64,000 nucleotides of DNA, taken from CAMPJM01 sp964440915. Lineage in GTDB: Bacteria > Bacteroidota > Bacteroidia > Cytophagales > Cyclobacteriaceae. This document shows, in pieces, positions 9,655 to 18,134 of this stretch (positions are counted from its first letter, which is position 1; each line of letters begins with the position of its first letter). The translations under genes were made by a program, and so were the position numbers. The stretch covers positions 18,829 through 82,828 of the forward strand of contig CAYTTV010000009.1 in NCBI GenBank assembly GCA_964440915.1, read 5' to 3'. The notes under the pieces are model-generated. The model was not told the DNA's origin. It did not search any database and worked only from the letters and a program-made list of their open reading frames with translations.

Positions 9655-12600
9655 ATGAAGCAATTTTTCATTTTTATACTCTTATTCTCTGTGACGAGCA
9701 TTCATGCTCAAGATAAGGATGTTAAGTTCTACACAATTTCTGAGGGCCTTTCCCAACAGTCCATAACCAGCATTATTCAAGATAAGAAAGGGTTTATGTG
9801 GTTTGGCTCACGCTACGGCCTTAATCGCTACGATGGCGAGCACTATCTTGCTTACGAGGGCAATTTCAAAGAACCGCAACATGCCCTTACCAATAGCTAT
9901 GTCAATAAATTATTGGAAGACAAGGCTGGAAATATCTGGATCGGCACGAATGGAGGTGGGCTCAATTACTACCACTATAATCATGATACTTTTGAATCTT
10001 TCCTCAATGAGCCTGATAACCGAAAGTCCCTTAGTGGCAATATGGTTACGGCCTTGTTTCTAGACGGTGAGGACAATTTATGGGTTGGGACTGAGAAGAA
10101 TGGCCTGAACCTATTTGATTATTCATCTCGTGCTTTTTCTAGGTACTATCATAATGAAGACGACCTCTCGAGTATTTCTCACAACGATGTGACGGCCATC
10201 AATGAAGATAAGCTAGGCAACCTTTGGATTGGTACTTGGGGTGGAGGACTAAATTTGTATGACCGACAAAGTAGGCGGTTTTTGCATTATAAAGCCGAAG
10301 GGGAAAATAATATTCCCGATGATATTGTACGCTATATTCATAAGAGCAAGTCTGGAGATCTTTGGGTTGGTTTTCAAAAAGGACTGCGAAAAATTACGTA
10401 CAAAGAGGGGAAATATATCTTTACCGAACCCCTGCTGCTAGATCCTGAGCTGTCTAATATTTTGACTAATGTGCCAGTTCTGGCCATATTGGAAGACAAC
10501 CAATCACAACTTTGGATAGGAACCGAAAATGAAGGCCTTTTCATTGTCAACCTTAAAACCCGGCAAGCGAAGCAGTATAAAGTAGATGCCTTCTCCCCGT
10601 ACGGCATTGCTAGTAATTCTATCTGGTCGATATATAAAGACAATGCAGGGACTATATGGCTAGGGACATTCGACAAGGGAGTACTGAAAGTTGATAACTA
10701 CGAGAGAAAATTTGATCACTTGTTTCAAGATAACAAAACCATACAAAGCCTTAGCCATAGTGTGGTGACCTGTTTTGTAGAAGATGAAAAGGGTAATTTA
10801 TGGATAGGGACGGACGGAGGAGGGCTCAATTATTACGAACAATCAACTGGAAAGATCACACATTATAATCAGGAAAATACTCCAGGCCTGCTTAGCAATG
10901 CCATACTGTCTCTTTTGCTGGACTCCGCAGGCAACCTTTGGATTGGTAGTTGGGAAGGTGGTTTGAGCATAATAAAAAAAGGTACCGATACCATAGTGCA
11001 TATCAGCAGTATTGAAGACTATGTTTCGCCACCAGGCAATTTTATTTTTTCTATTTATGAAGACAGCAAAAAGAATATTTGGATTGGGGCTTACAGACAC
11101 GGTCTAACTTTATATGTGCCTGAAGAAAATAAATTTTATGAGTTCAAGGAAAAGGGATACCCCCGACCCATTAGTTTCAACAATGTGCAAGCAGTGCATG
11201 AAAGCCATGGTTATATTTGGGTCGGCACTGAAGGCGGAGGAATGGACAGGTTAAAATTGAACGACCGGTATGAAGTAATAGAGCTGGTCAATTATAGCTA
11301 TAATAGTGAGGGCATTTCCCAGATCAGCAATAATTTTGTTACCTGCATTTTCTCAGACCCTAAAGGTAATTTGTGGATGGGCACGCATGGTGGAGGACTC
11401 AATATATATGATGTAACAAATGACAAGTTTGAACATATTACTACAGCCGAAGGACTTCCTAGCAACCTTATATATGCTATAGAAGATGATGATAAAGGAC
11501 ATCTTTGGATCAGTACGAACAAGGGCATCGCCGAATATGATCCAGTCTCTAAAGTTGTGAATGTATATGATGAAGCTGATGGATTGCAATCCTCGATGTT
11601 CTATAGGCGATCTTCCTACAAAAAACGTGATGGAGAGCTGTTGTTTGGTGGTATAAATGGGATCAATCGATTCTATCCTTCCAAAATCCTGAGAAATCCT
11701 CATGTGCCTCCCGTGTATATTACGAGCATGACCGTTTCCAATGCGGTGCTTCATCCTTCTGCCAAAGGCCCTTTGATACAGAATATTGTGGAGGCTAAAG
11801 AAGTCAACTTACCTTATTTTGAAAATGACTTTACTATTACCTTTTCATCGCTCAATTTTTCTCAGTCTTCTAAGAATCAATACTTGTACAAGTTGGATGG
11901 ACATGATGAAGAATGGCAGGATGTAGGTACTCGAAATTCAGCTTATTATACCAATGTAGCGCCTGGGTCTTATGTCTTTAGAGTGAAAGGATCTAACAAT
12001 GACAATGTGTGGAGTGAGCATGAAGCTAGCCTAACCATCAATATTAGCAATCCTTGGTGGGCCACTATTTGGGCTTGCCTTTTTTATGGATTAATGATCA
12101 TGGGGGTGCTATGGTGGGGTAGATCGCTTACTTTGAAGAGAGAAAAGTTAAAAAGTAAACTTAAAGTAGAGCATCTTGAGCTAAAGAAAATGCAGGAAAT
12201 GGATGAGATGCGTTCTCGCTTTTTTGCCAACATCTCCCATGAATTCCGCACGCCCCTTACGTTGATCTTGGGGCCGCTCCGGTCGCTGTACCTTGAAGAG
12301 AAATGGACAGGGTACCAAAGCCAGATCCGCTTGATGATCAAAAATGCCGAGAAGCTCTTACGATTAATCAATCAGCTTCTGGATTTGTCAAAGCTAGAGT
12401 CGGGAAGCATGAAGTTGAGGGCATCAGAATATAACATTGTAAAGTTTATTAGACCGATAGCCCATTCTTTTACTGGCTATGCTGAAAAGGAGTATATCCG
12501 ATATAAGATTATTTTACCAGAAGAACCGATCAGGGTCTATTTCGAAAAGGACAAACTTGAAAAGATCTTTACTAACATCTTGGCCAATGCATTTAAATTT

Positions 12601-13782
12601 ACCCCAAGATTTGGCACTATATCTATAGCGGTAGAAGATACTCCCCATCATGTAATAGTGTCCGTACAGGACTCAGGGGTAGGAATTTCTAATGAAGACA
12701 TTGCCCTGATTTTTAAAAGGTACTATCAGGCCAATGGCACGAAAGAAAAGCAGAACCTGGGTACAGGAATTGGGTTGACCCTGACCAAGGAGCTGGTGGA
12801 GCTTCACAAGGGAAAAATAATGGTGAGCAGTGAAGAGGGGAAAGGAACACTCTTTCAAATACTTTTGCTAAAGGGAAGCAGTCATTTGCAGGAGGATGAG
12901 ATCGTGTATTTGGACAATGACCTCATGCCTGCTACACAAATGCTATTTGATCAGCTTCTTGAGCCTGCAATTGATGAAACAACAGAGAGGCTGCCTGTAA
13001 GACGCAATAATAATTTGCCTGTACTATTACTGGTAGAAGACAATCCAGACATTCGGACTTTTATTTGTGAGCATTTGAACAATAAGTTCACAATTCTTGA
13101 AGCTGAGAATGGTAAAATAGGACTGGAGATTGCCATAGACCAAAAACCAGATGTTATTATTAGCGATATTGTAATGCCTGAAATGGACGGCTATGCCTTG
13201 TGCGAACATGTGAAGAATAATGTTGACACTAGTCATATTCCGGTTGTGTTGCTTACAGCAAAAGCTTCGCATACCAGCCAAAGAAGAGGTTTTGAAACCG
13301 GTGCAGACTATTTCATCTCCAAGCCTTTTGATATAAATGAGCTAGAGCTGCGGCTCAACAATTTATTGAAGTTGCGTAATGGGCTGAAGGATCAGGTCCT
13401 CAACAACAAAACCATTAACCTCAATCCAAAAAACATCCTAATTTCTAATGCAGATGATAAATTTGTAAAGGAAGTAGTTGCTTTAATCGAGGAAAACATC
13501 GCTGACCCCAGCTATAATGTTAATGATCTGTGTACAGGATTGGGAATGAGCAGGATTCAATTATACAGAAAGCTCAAGAAAATGGTAGGGCAATCAGCCA
13601 ATGAGTTGATACGCTCTATAAAACTCAAGAGGGCCGCGCAGCTTTTGAAACAACAAAAACTTACCATTGCAGAAATTACCTATCAAGTAGGATTTAATGA
13701 TTTACAGTATTTCAGAAAATGCTTTAAAAAACACTTTGGGATGAATCCTTCAGAATATGCTTCCCAAGATCACAAACTATGA
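9655..13782 (+). CDS. Hybrid two-component system sensor/response regulator (HTCS)
   Basis: One-protein signal transducer that senses a periplasmic ligand and activates polysaccharide-type uptake genes. Seen in order: signal peptide (1-18); about fourteen two-component-regulator-propeller repeats with the recurring W-IGT/WFG motif (20-690); Y_Y_Y domain (about 715-795, YLYKLDGHDEEWQDV); transmembrane helix (about 803-822); HisKA with NISHEFRTP and the phospho-acceptor His862; HATPase (DSGVGIS, GTGIGLTLTKELV); receiver domain from about 1120 with phospho-acceptor Asp1171 (SDIVMPEMDG) and SKPF lysine; C-terminal AraC-type HTH with GFNDLQYFRKCFKKHFGMNPSEY. All catalytic residues are present. It lies downstream of SusCD in the same direction, so it probably controls that pair. 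Its 3' end overlaps the convergent gene by 6 bases. Confidence 0.97.
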   Translation: MKQFFIFILLFSVTSIHAQDKDVKFYTISEGLSQQSITSIIQDKKGFMWFGSRYGLNRYDGEHYLAYEGNFKEPQHALTNSYVNKLLEDKAGNIWIGTNGGGLNYYHYNHDTFESFLNEPDNRKSLSGNMVTALFLDGEDNLWVGTEKNGLNLFDYSSRAFSRYYHNEDDLSSISHNDVTAINEDKLGNLWIGTWGGGLNLYDRQSRRFLHYKAEGENNIPDDIVRYIHKSKSGDLWVGFQKGLRKITYKEGKYIFTEPLLLDPELSNILTNVPVLAILEDNQSQLWIGTENEGLFIVNLKTRQAKQYKVDAFSPYGIASNSIWSIYKDNAGTIWLGTFDKGVLKVDNYERKFDHLFQDNKTIQSLSHSVVTCFVEDEKGNLWIGTDGGGLNYYEQSTGKITHYNQENTPGLLSNAILSLLLDSAGNLWIGSWEGGLSIIKKGTDTIVHISSIEDYVSPPGNFIFSIYEDSKKNIWIGAYRHGLTLYVPEENKFYEFKEKGYPRPISFNNVQAVHESHGYIWVGTEGGGMDRLKLNDRYEVIELVNYSYNSEGISQISNNFVTCIFSDPKGNLWMGTHGGGLNIYDVTNDKFEHITTAEGLPSNLIYAIEDDDKGHLWISTNKGIAEYDPVSKVVNVYDEADGLQSSMFYRRSSYKKRDGELLFGGINGINRFYPSKILRNPHVPPVYITSMTVSNAVLHPSAKGPLIQNIVEAKEVNLPYFENDFTITFSSLNFSQSSKNQYLYKLDGHDEEWQDVGTRNSAYYTNVAPGSYVFRVKGSNNDNVWSEHEASLTINISNPWWATIWACLFYGLMIMGVLWWGRSLTLKREKLKSKLKVEHLELKKMQEMDEMRSRFFANISHEFRTPLTLILGPLRSLYLEEKWTGYQSQIRLMIKNAEKLLRLINQLLDLSKLESGSMKLRASEYNIVKFIRPIAHSFTGYAEKEYIRYKIILPEEPIRVYFEKDKLEKIFTNILANAFKFTPRFGTISIAVEDTPHHVIVSVQDSGVGISNEDIALIFKRYYQANGTKEKQNLGTGIGLTLTKELVELHKGKIMVSSEEGKGTLFQILLLKGSSHLQEDEIVYLDNDLMPATQMLFDQLLEPAIDETTERLPVRRNNNLPVLLLVEDNPDIRTFICEHLNNKFTILEAENGKIGLEIAIDQKPDVIISDIVMPEMDGYALCEHVKNNVDTSHIPVVLLTAKASHTSQRRGFETGADYFISKPFDINELELRLNNLLKLRNGLKDQVLNNKTINLNPKNILISNADDKFVKEVVALIEENIADPSYNVNDLCTGLGMSRIQLYRKLKKMVGQSANELIRSIKLKRAAQLLKQQKLTIAEITYQVGFNDLQYFRKCFKKHFGMNPSEYASQDHKL

Positions 13783-14142
13783 AGGGTTTCTCCTGGAAGC
13801 AAAATGGAGGAAAGTGAGCGCAATAAGTGCAATCAACAATCCGCCCGCCTCTCGGGTCTTTTCAATGTAAGTTTTGTCAAAGCTCATGCCGTGGCTCCAG
13901 TTCTCGGAAAAGTTGTCCGTAAAAAAAATGTATATAGAGGGGATGAGCGTGATGAAATATAAGCTATAAACCACCAGTGAGACTACACTCCACCATTTAT
14001 AGAATTTGCCCCTAAAAGCCATAAAGCACAATAAGGCAATATTGGCATAAAAGATGATCCATAGAAATGGATCAGGATCATTGATCTGGAAGCCCACGAA
14101 AGCCAAGAATAGAAGGCAGAAGGCGAGTGCTGTAATTCTCAT
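13777..14142 (-). CDS. TMEM220-like small integral membrane protein
   Basis: About 121 residues with four predicted membrane helices: ITALAFCLLFLAFVGF; FLWIIFYANIALLCFMAF; WWSVVSLVVYSLYFITLI; and a C-terminal GGLLIALIALTFLHF. The FQINDPDPFLWIIFY segment between helices 1 and 2 is the hallmark of the transmembrane family 220 proteins. Their function is unknown. I used ATG 14142 rather than the TTG 13 codons upstream. The stop overlaps the HTCS stop region by 6 bases in a tail-to-tail arrangement. No role in the uptake locus can be inferred. Confidence 0.75.
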   Translation of the reverse strand: MRITALAFCLLFLAFVGFQINDPDPFLWIIFYANIALLCFMAFRGKFYKWWSVVSLVVYSLYFITLIPSIYIFFTDNFSENWSHGMSFDKTYIEKTREAGGLLIALIALTFLHFASRRNPS

Positions 14143-14253
14143 AGATCGTTTGGTAGTACGAATTTCAAAAACGTGAAGCAATAATACTTATATTTTGATG
14201 CTGGATTGCTTAGTTAAATTTATCTTATCACAGCATTTTATAAAGCTCGAATG

Positions 14254-14297
14254 AAGGGCCGAAGGAATAAAGTTGAAATACTTCTTCTTCGGCCCTT
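14254..14297 (-). terminator. Stem-loop after the sugar isomerase gene
   Basis: An 11-bp perfect stem, AAGGGCCGAAG (14254-14264) with CTTCGGCCCTT (14287-14297), and a 22-base loop. It starts 6 bases beyond the isomerase stop on the minus strand. The T tail in that direction is short, so it may act as a 3'-end stabiliser or a weak terminator. Confidence 0.5.
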
Positions 14298-14302
14298 TGA
14301 TC

Positions 14303-15355
14303 TTATATGCCTAGAATATTCTTATTCAGGGCATCATCTGCTCCCGTGCCAGCAAAGTCATCAAAAGCTTTTTCAGTCACATTAATAATATGATCGGATA
14401 TAAATTTGGCTCCTTCAATGGCACCTTGTTCTGGGGACTTGATACAGCATTCCCATTCCATTACCGCCCAGCCATCAAAGTCGTACTGTGATAGCTTGCT
14501 GAATATTGCCTTGAAATCTACCTGCCCATCTCCCAAAGAACGGAATCTGCCTGGCCTGTCGATCCAATTGGCATAACCTCCGTATACTCCTGCTCTTCCG
14601 GTTGGGTTAAATTCAGCATCTTTTACATGGAACATCTTAATGTAATCATGATAAATGTCGATGTGTGATAGATAATCTAACTGCTGTAGCACATAATGGC
14701 TTGGGTCATAAAGTAGGCATGCCCTTGAATGGTGATCGGTAGCTTCTAAAAAGCGCTCATAGGTCAAACCGTCATGTAGATCTTCTCCAGGATGGATTTC
14801 ATAACACACATCCACGCCATTTTCGTCAAACTCGTCCAAGATCGGACGCCATCTATTGGCCAGTTCCTTGAAACCTGCCTCTACCAGCCCCGCAGGCCTC
14901 TGTGGCCAAGGATACACTGTGTGCCACAGCAAAGCTCCTGAAAAAGTGGCAGCTGCAGTTAAGCCAAGGTTTTGACTCGCCTGAGCGACATATTTCATTT
15001 GTTGTACGGCCCATTTAGTTCTTTCTTGTGGATTATTGTGTAGGGATTTTGGTGCAAAGCTGTCAAACATAGCATCATAGGCAGGGTGTACTGCCACCAA
15101 TTGGCCTAAAAGATGCGATGATAGTTCTGTTATTACAACCCCGTTTTCAGATGCTATTCCTTTTATCTCGTCCGCATAGGTTTTGCTTTCAGCGGCTTTT
15201 TTAATATCAATCATCCGCTCGTCCCAAGCGGGGATCTGTACGCCTTTGAAGCCAATAGAGGAAGCCCATTTGCAGATTGTATCGAATCGGTTAAAAGGAG
15301 CCTCGTCTGAAGCAAACTGTGCCAAGAATATACCTGGGCCTTTGATAGTCTTCAT
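14303..15355 (-). CDS. Sugar phosphate isomerase/epimerase family protein (xylose-isomerase-like TIM barrel)
   Basis: AP-endonuclease-2-like TIM barrel of 350 aa, a family that includes metal-dependent sugar isomerases, epimerases and inosose dehydratases. Seen: candidate metal ligands in CYEIHPGEDLHDG (Glu), LLYDPSHYVLQQLD (Asp, His), MFHVKDAEF (His, Asp) and VMEWECC (Glu), in the order expected for the barrel strands. It has no signal peptide, so it is cytoplasmic. It lies 18 bases after the oxidoreductase gene and is almost certainly in the same operon. This pairing is common in Bacteroidota sugar or inositol-type catabolism. The exact substrate cannot be assigned. Confidence 0.88.
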   Translation of the reverse strand: MKTIKGPGIFLAQFASDEAPFNRFDTICKWASSIGFKGVQIPAWDERMIDIKKAAESKTYADEIKGIASENGVVITELSSHLLGQLVAVHPAYDAMFDSFAPKSLHNNPQERTKWAVQQMKYVAQASQNLGLTAAATFSGALLWHTVYPWPQRPAGLVEAGFKELANRWRPILDEFDENGVDVCYEIHPGEDLHDGLTYERFLEATDHHSRACLLYDPSHYVLQQLDYLSHIDIYHDYIKMFHVKDAEFNPTGRAGVYGGYANWIDRPGRFRSLGDGQVDFKAIFSKLSQYDFDGWAVMEWECCIKSPEQGAIEGAKFISDHIINVTEKAFDDFAGTGADDALNKNILGI

Positions 15356-15373
15356 ATTGCTTTGGTTTTTGGA

Positions 15374-16543
15374 TTAGTACTCAAATTTATGCCACTTCTG
15401 ATTGCTATTGCTTGAAGCGATCAAGTTTTCTATAAACGCCATCCCCCTTAGTCCGTCTTCTACTGTTGGGAAGTCATAACCTTCAACATTGTTCGCCTTG
15501 TTGTCCAGACGATCTCTAATGGCTCCAGCTACTTCCTTGTAAAGGTTGGCAAAAGCTTCAATAAAACCTTCGGGGTGGCCACCAGGAATTCGCGTTGCTC
15601 TCATGGTTTCGGGTGAAAGGTAGTTTTTGTCTCCGCCCGTTCTCCATATCTCTTTCGGTTTGTCCTGATATTTGACCACTAGCGTATTGGGTTCTTCCTG
15701 ACGCCATTCAATTCCTCCCTTTTCTCCATATACATTTATTGAAAGGTTGTTTTCCTCGCCTACAGAAATCTGGCTTGCATAGATGATGCCCTTAGCGCCT
15801 CCTTCAAACTTTACCAATACATTGCCGTCGTCTTCAAGCTTTCTGCCAGGCACAAATGTGGTGAGGTCCGCACACAGCGCTTCGATTTTAAGGCCTGTGA
15901 TATATTCAGCCAGGTTTTCTGCGTGCGTACCAATATCGCCCATACACCCACTGGCTCCTGCTTTGGAGGGGTCTGTGCGCCATCCTGCTTGTTTGTTATC
16001 GCTGGCTGCTTCTACTAAAGAAGATAGCCATCCTTGAGGATATGCTGCCACGACTTTTCTAATCTTTCCTAAATGGCCATTTTTTATCATCATGCGCGCT
16101 TCCTTCACCATGGGATAACCTGTGTAGTTGTGGGTAAGACAAAAAATTAGCCCTGTTTCTTTTACTTTGTTTACCAGTGCTTTTGCTTCGTCCATAGTGA
16201 AGGCTAAGGGTTTGTCGCACACTACATGAAAGCCATTCTCCAAGGCAAGCATTGCAGGTGCGTAGTGCATGTGGTTGGGCGTCACGATGGAAACAAAATC
16301 CATTCTTTCTCCTTCAGGGAGTTGTTTTTCTCTTTCGATCATTTCTTCGAATGATGCATATACCCTGTTTTCTTGTAGGTACAAGTCCTCACCAGACAGT
16401 TTAGATTTTTCAGGGTTGCTACTAAAAGCACCACATACAAGTTCGATTTCTCCGTCTAGGTTGGCAGCCATACGGTGGACACCGCCAATAAATGCTCCTT
16501 TGCCACCGCCTACCATACCCATCTTAATCTTTCTTTTAGCCAT
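15374..16543 (-). CDS. Gfo/Idh/MocA-family NAD(P)-dependent oxidoreductase
   Basis: Oxidises or reduces a sugar or cyclitol using NAD(P). Seen: an N-terminal Rossmann fold with the GMVGGGKGAFIGGVH nucleotide-binding loop, then VVCDKPLAFT (the family's cofactor-contacting lysine motif, with CDKP in place of EKP), a conserved GCMGDIGTHAENLAEY motif with the likely catalytic Asp/His, and a C-terminal alpha/beta sheet domain. The length of 389 aa fits the family. It is the first gene of a two-gene minus-strand operon with the isomerase. An inferred role is oxidation followed by isomerisation of a sugar, perhaps one brought in by the nearby SusCD system, though the two units are transcribed separately. 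Confidence 0.92.
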   Translation of the reverse strand: MAKRKIKMGMVGGGKGAFIGGVHRMAANLDGEIELVCGAFSSNPEKSKLSGEDLYLQENRVYASFEEMIEREKQLPEGERMDFVSIVTPNHMHYAPAMLALENGFHVVCDKPLAFTMDEAKALVNKVKETGLIFCLTHNYTGYPMVKEARMMIKNGHLGKIRKVVAAYPQGWLSSLVEAASDNKQAGWRTDPSKAGASGCMGDIGTHAENLAEYITGLKIEALCADLTTFVPGRKLEDDGNVLVKFEGGAKGIIYASQISVGEENNLSINVYGEKGGIEWRQEEPNTLVVKYQDKPKEIWRTGGDKNYLSPETMRATRIPGGHPEGFIEAFANLYKEVAGAIRDRLDNKANNVEGYDFPTVEDGLRGMAFIENLIASSNSNQKWHKFEY

Positions 16544-16848
16544 ATTTTTATTATTGAAGGGAAAATTCTTTAGTGCCTCAAGATAAAAATTATTTATTCT
16601 TGGGTCAATTATATCGGTTCATTTTGCCTGTTTTTACAATCTATTTTGCATGAACTTACTTTAAAATATATTTATTGCTCCACACAATGATTTTTCGGAG
16701 GGGCCGATTGATCAGTTGGCTGGAATTGTTTGGGACCAAGCATGATTTCTGGGGCAAGATCAATAAAAGCGCATCATTAGGGTATGCTTGTGTGTGCATG
16801 AGAGCATTGAATCTATTATAGAGACCTATGCCTGTACCCTTAGGTCAG

Positions 16849-16890
16849 GCTTACTTTCTCCTTGATGAAAAAGTAAGCAAAAAATCAAGG
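16849..16890. repeat. Interlocked inverted repeats (dispersed-repeat candidate)
   Basis: Arm pair 1 is GCTTACTTT (16849-16857) with AAAGTAAGC (16870-16878). Arm pair 2 is CCTTGAT (16860-16866) with ATCAAGG (16884-16890). The left arm of pair 2 lies inside the loop of pair 1, so the two helices are interlocked as in an H-type pseudoknot, or are mutually exclusive. There is no flanking transposase. It is a candidate copy of a non-autonomous intergenic repeat. Confidence 0.5.
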
Positions 16891-17010
16891 CTGTATTTAT
16901 TTCTTAACGCCGTTTTTGCTTCCAAATCGGGAAAGTTCGAGTTTCCTTTTATGGGCAGCTAGTGATGGCGATTGCTTTTTCCCTTTTGGCCTCTTGCATT
17001 AGGGCAAAAA

Positions 17011-17034
17011 AAAACATGCTTTTCAGCATGTTTT
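17011..17034 (-). terminator. Intrinsic terminator of the cold-shock gene
   Basis: A perfect 10-bp stem, AAAACATGCT with AGCATGTTTT, and a four-base loop (GAAA on the minus strand), followed on the minus strand by a run of T. It is placed 44 bases beyond the cold-shock stop codon. It has the same stem length and the same tetraloop as the terminator after atpG. Confidence 0.85.
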
Positions 17035-17077
17035 TTATACGTTAACGATAACTTAAAGTATCAAAAATCTATATTTA

Positions 17078-17269
17078 TTAGATTATTTCCACATTTACCG
17101 CATTTAGACCTTTTCTTCCGTTCTCAATTTCAAACTGCACTTGGTCATTTTCCTTGATTTCATCTATGAGGCCACTAATGTGTACAAAGATGTCTTCACT
17201 TGAATCGTCTGGTTTAATAAACCCAAAACCTTTTGAGTTATTAAAAAATTTTACTGTTCCTTTTTTCAT
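17078..17269 (-). CDS. Cold-shock domain protein (CspA family)
   Basis: A 63-residue single OB-fold nucleic-acid-binding protein, likely an RNA chaperone. Seen: GTVKFFNNSKGFGFI with the RNP1 motif KGFGFI, and the RNP2 motif DIFVHIS, both complete. The length is slightly shorter than the usual 65-70. It has its own terminator. About 170 bases of very AT-rich sequence separate it from the next gene on the same strand, enough for a long leader such as cold-shock genes often carry. A near-consensus promoter box (TATTTTG, one base short of TAnnTTTG on the minus strand) lies near 17380. Confidence 0.95.
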   Translation of the reverse strand: MKKGTVKFFNNSKGFGFIKPDDSSEDIFVHISGLIDEIKENDQVQFEIENGRKGLNAVNVEII

Positions 17270-17443
17270 TTAAATTATTTGATATTATATACAAAGAACG
17301 CAATACTATTAGATAAGTTCACCATATATGTGAAAAAATTTTTCAAAATGTTTCATTTTTTTTCTATTCATGCAAAATACCGCAAATTAGGCCGTTTTGC
17401 CCCATTGTCCTAAAATATAAATCTGGGTAAAACCATCAAAATA

Positions 17444-17944
17444 TCACAATGCTCGCTCATTAATTTTTTCTGTAGCAATTTCGTTTAGACTCTCTTGCGC
17501 TTGCATGACCTCTTTGAGCGTGTCATGCAACATAAAGCCCACCTCCTCGTAGCCTAGAATATAGGCATAATTGCATACTGTACCATAACTAACCGAAGCC
17601 AATCCAAACATGCGCTGAACGGAAGCTAACAAAGCAGCGTCTGTAATATCTGCAGTCGTTTCGATAGATAAGATTTCGTTTGCCTCCATGATCAAGCCCT
17701 CCATAGATTTACAAGTGTAACCTCCTAATTCCATATTGAATTTTACACCAATCTGGTCAAGCCGATCCTTTTGAATTTGCAAATCCTCTAACAATGCCGC
17801 TATCTTCTTGCGCAACTGCCGATCTCCTATTGTTTGCAACAGTCGAGGAAATAGTGCCATCATTTGTTCTTTTGAGGAATAGAGATAATGAATTTCATTG
17901 ATCAAAAGATCATCCAAGTTTTCGGGAATCGTTGTTTTTTCCAT
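17444..17944 (-). CDS. DUF892 (YciE/YciF-type) ferritin-like protein
   Basis: A 166-residue all-helical protein of the ferritin-like DUF892 family, often stress-induced. Seen: the opening DDLLINEIHYLYSSKEQMMALFPRL helix, typical of the family, then the helices QLRKKIAALLEDLQIQKDRLDQI and ASVQRMFGLASVSYGTVCNYAYILGYEEVGFML. Several family metal-type Glu/His positions are weakly kept, so iron binding is uncertain. It is transcribed alone or with the downstream cold-shock gene; 174 bases separate them. I am confident of the family and not of the function. Confidence 0.85.
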   Translation of the reverse strand: MEKTTIPENLDDLLINEIHYLYSSKEQMMALFPRLLQTIGDRQLRKKIAALLEDLQIQKDRLDQIGVKFNMELGGYTCKSMEGLIMEANEILSIETTADITDAALLASVQRMFGLASVSYGTVCNYAYILGYEEVGFMLHDTLKEVMQAQESLNEIATEKINERAL

Positions 17945-18033
17945 TGGGTTTTATTTGCTTAAAAAAATAGAAAGCTTTGAGCTAAAAAAATCATCAAGGT
18001 ATAATGCGCCGAGAATAGGTTCAACTACCAAGG

Positions 18034-18129
18034 CTACCGCTTATCATTCCGGCTTTTCTTATAGAAAAAGCTGAAGTAAACAATGCCAACTATTATTATA
18101 AAGGCTACTAGAATTAGGGTTAGCGTCAT
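18034..18129 (-). CDS. Candidate 31-residue single-pass membrane microprotein
   Basis: A short ORF starting with ATG 5 bases after the histidine kinase stop codon. The product has one strongly hydrophobic helix (LTLILVAFIIIVGIVYF) followed by a basic tail (YKKSRNDKR). The positive C-terminal side suggests an N-out/C-in orientation. Its position immediately after the kinase suggests translational coupling. No homolog is recognised and no ribosome-binding site is seen, so it may be fortuitous. Confidence 0.4.
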   Translation of the reverse strand: MTLTLILVAFIIIVGIVYFSFFYKKSRNDKR

Positions 18130-18134
18130 AATGA

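Larger units (their letters stand above)
16544..17077. other. 534-base gene-free region with repeat-like hairpins
   Basis: There is no credible ORF on either strand. The central part (16841-16950) contains the interlocked inverted repeats described separately and a small GGAAA/TTTCC hairpin (16930-16946). The right end carries the cold-shock gene terminator. The block from about 16840 to 16950 resembles dispersed intergenic repeats I recall from other Bacteroidota, but this is unverified. Confidence 0.5.
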
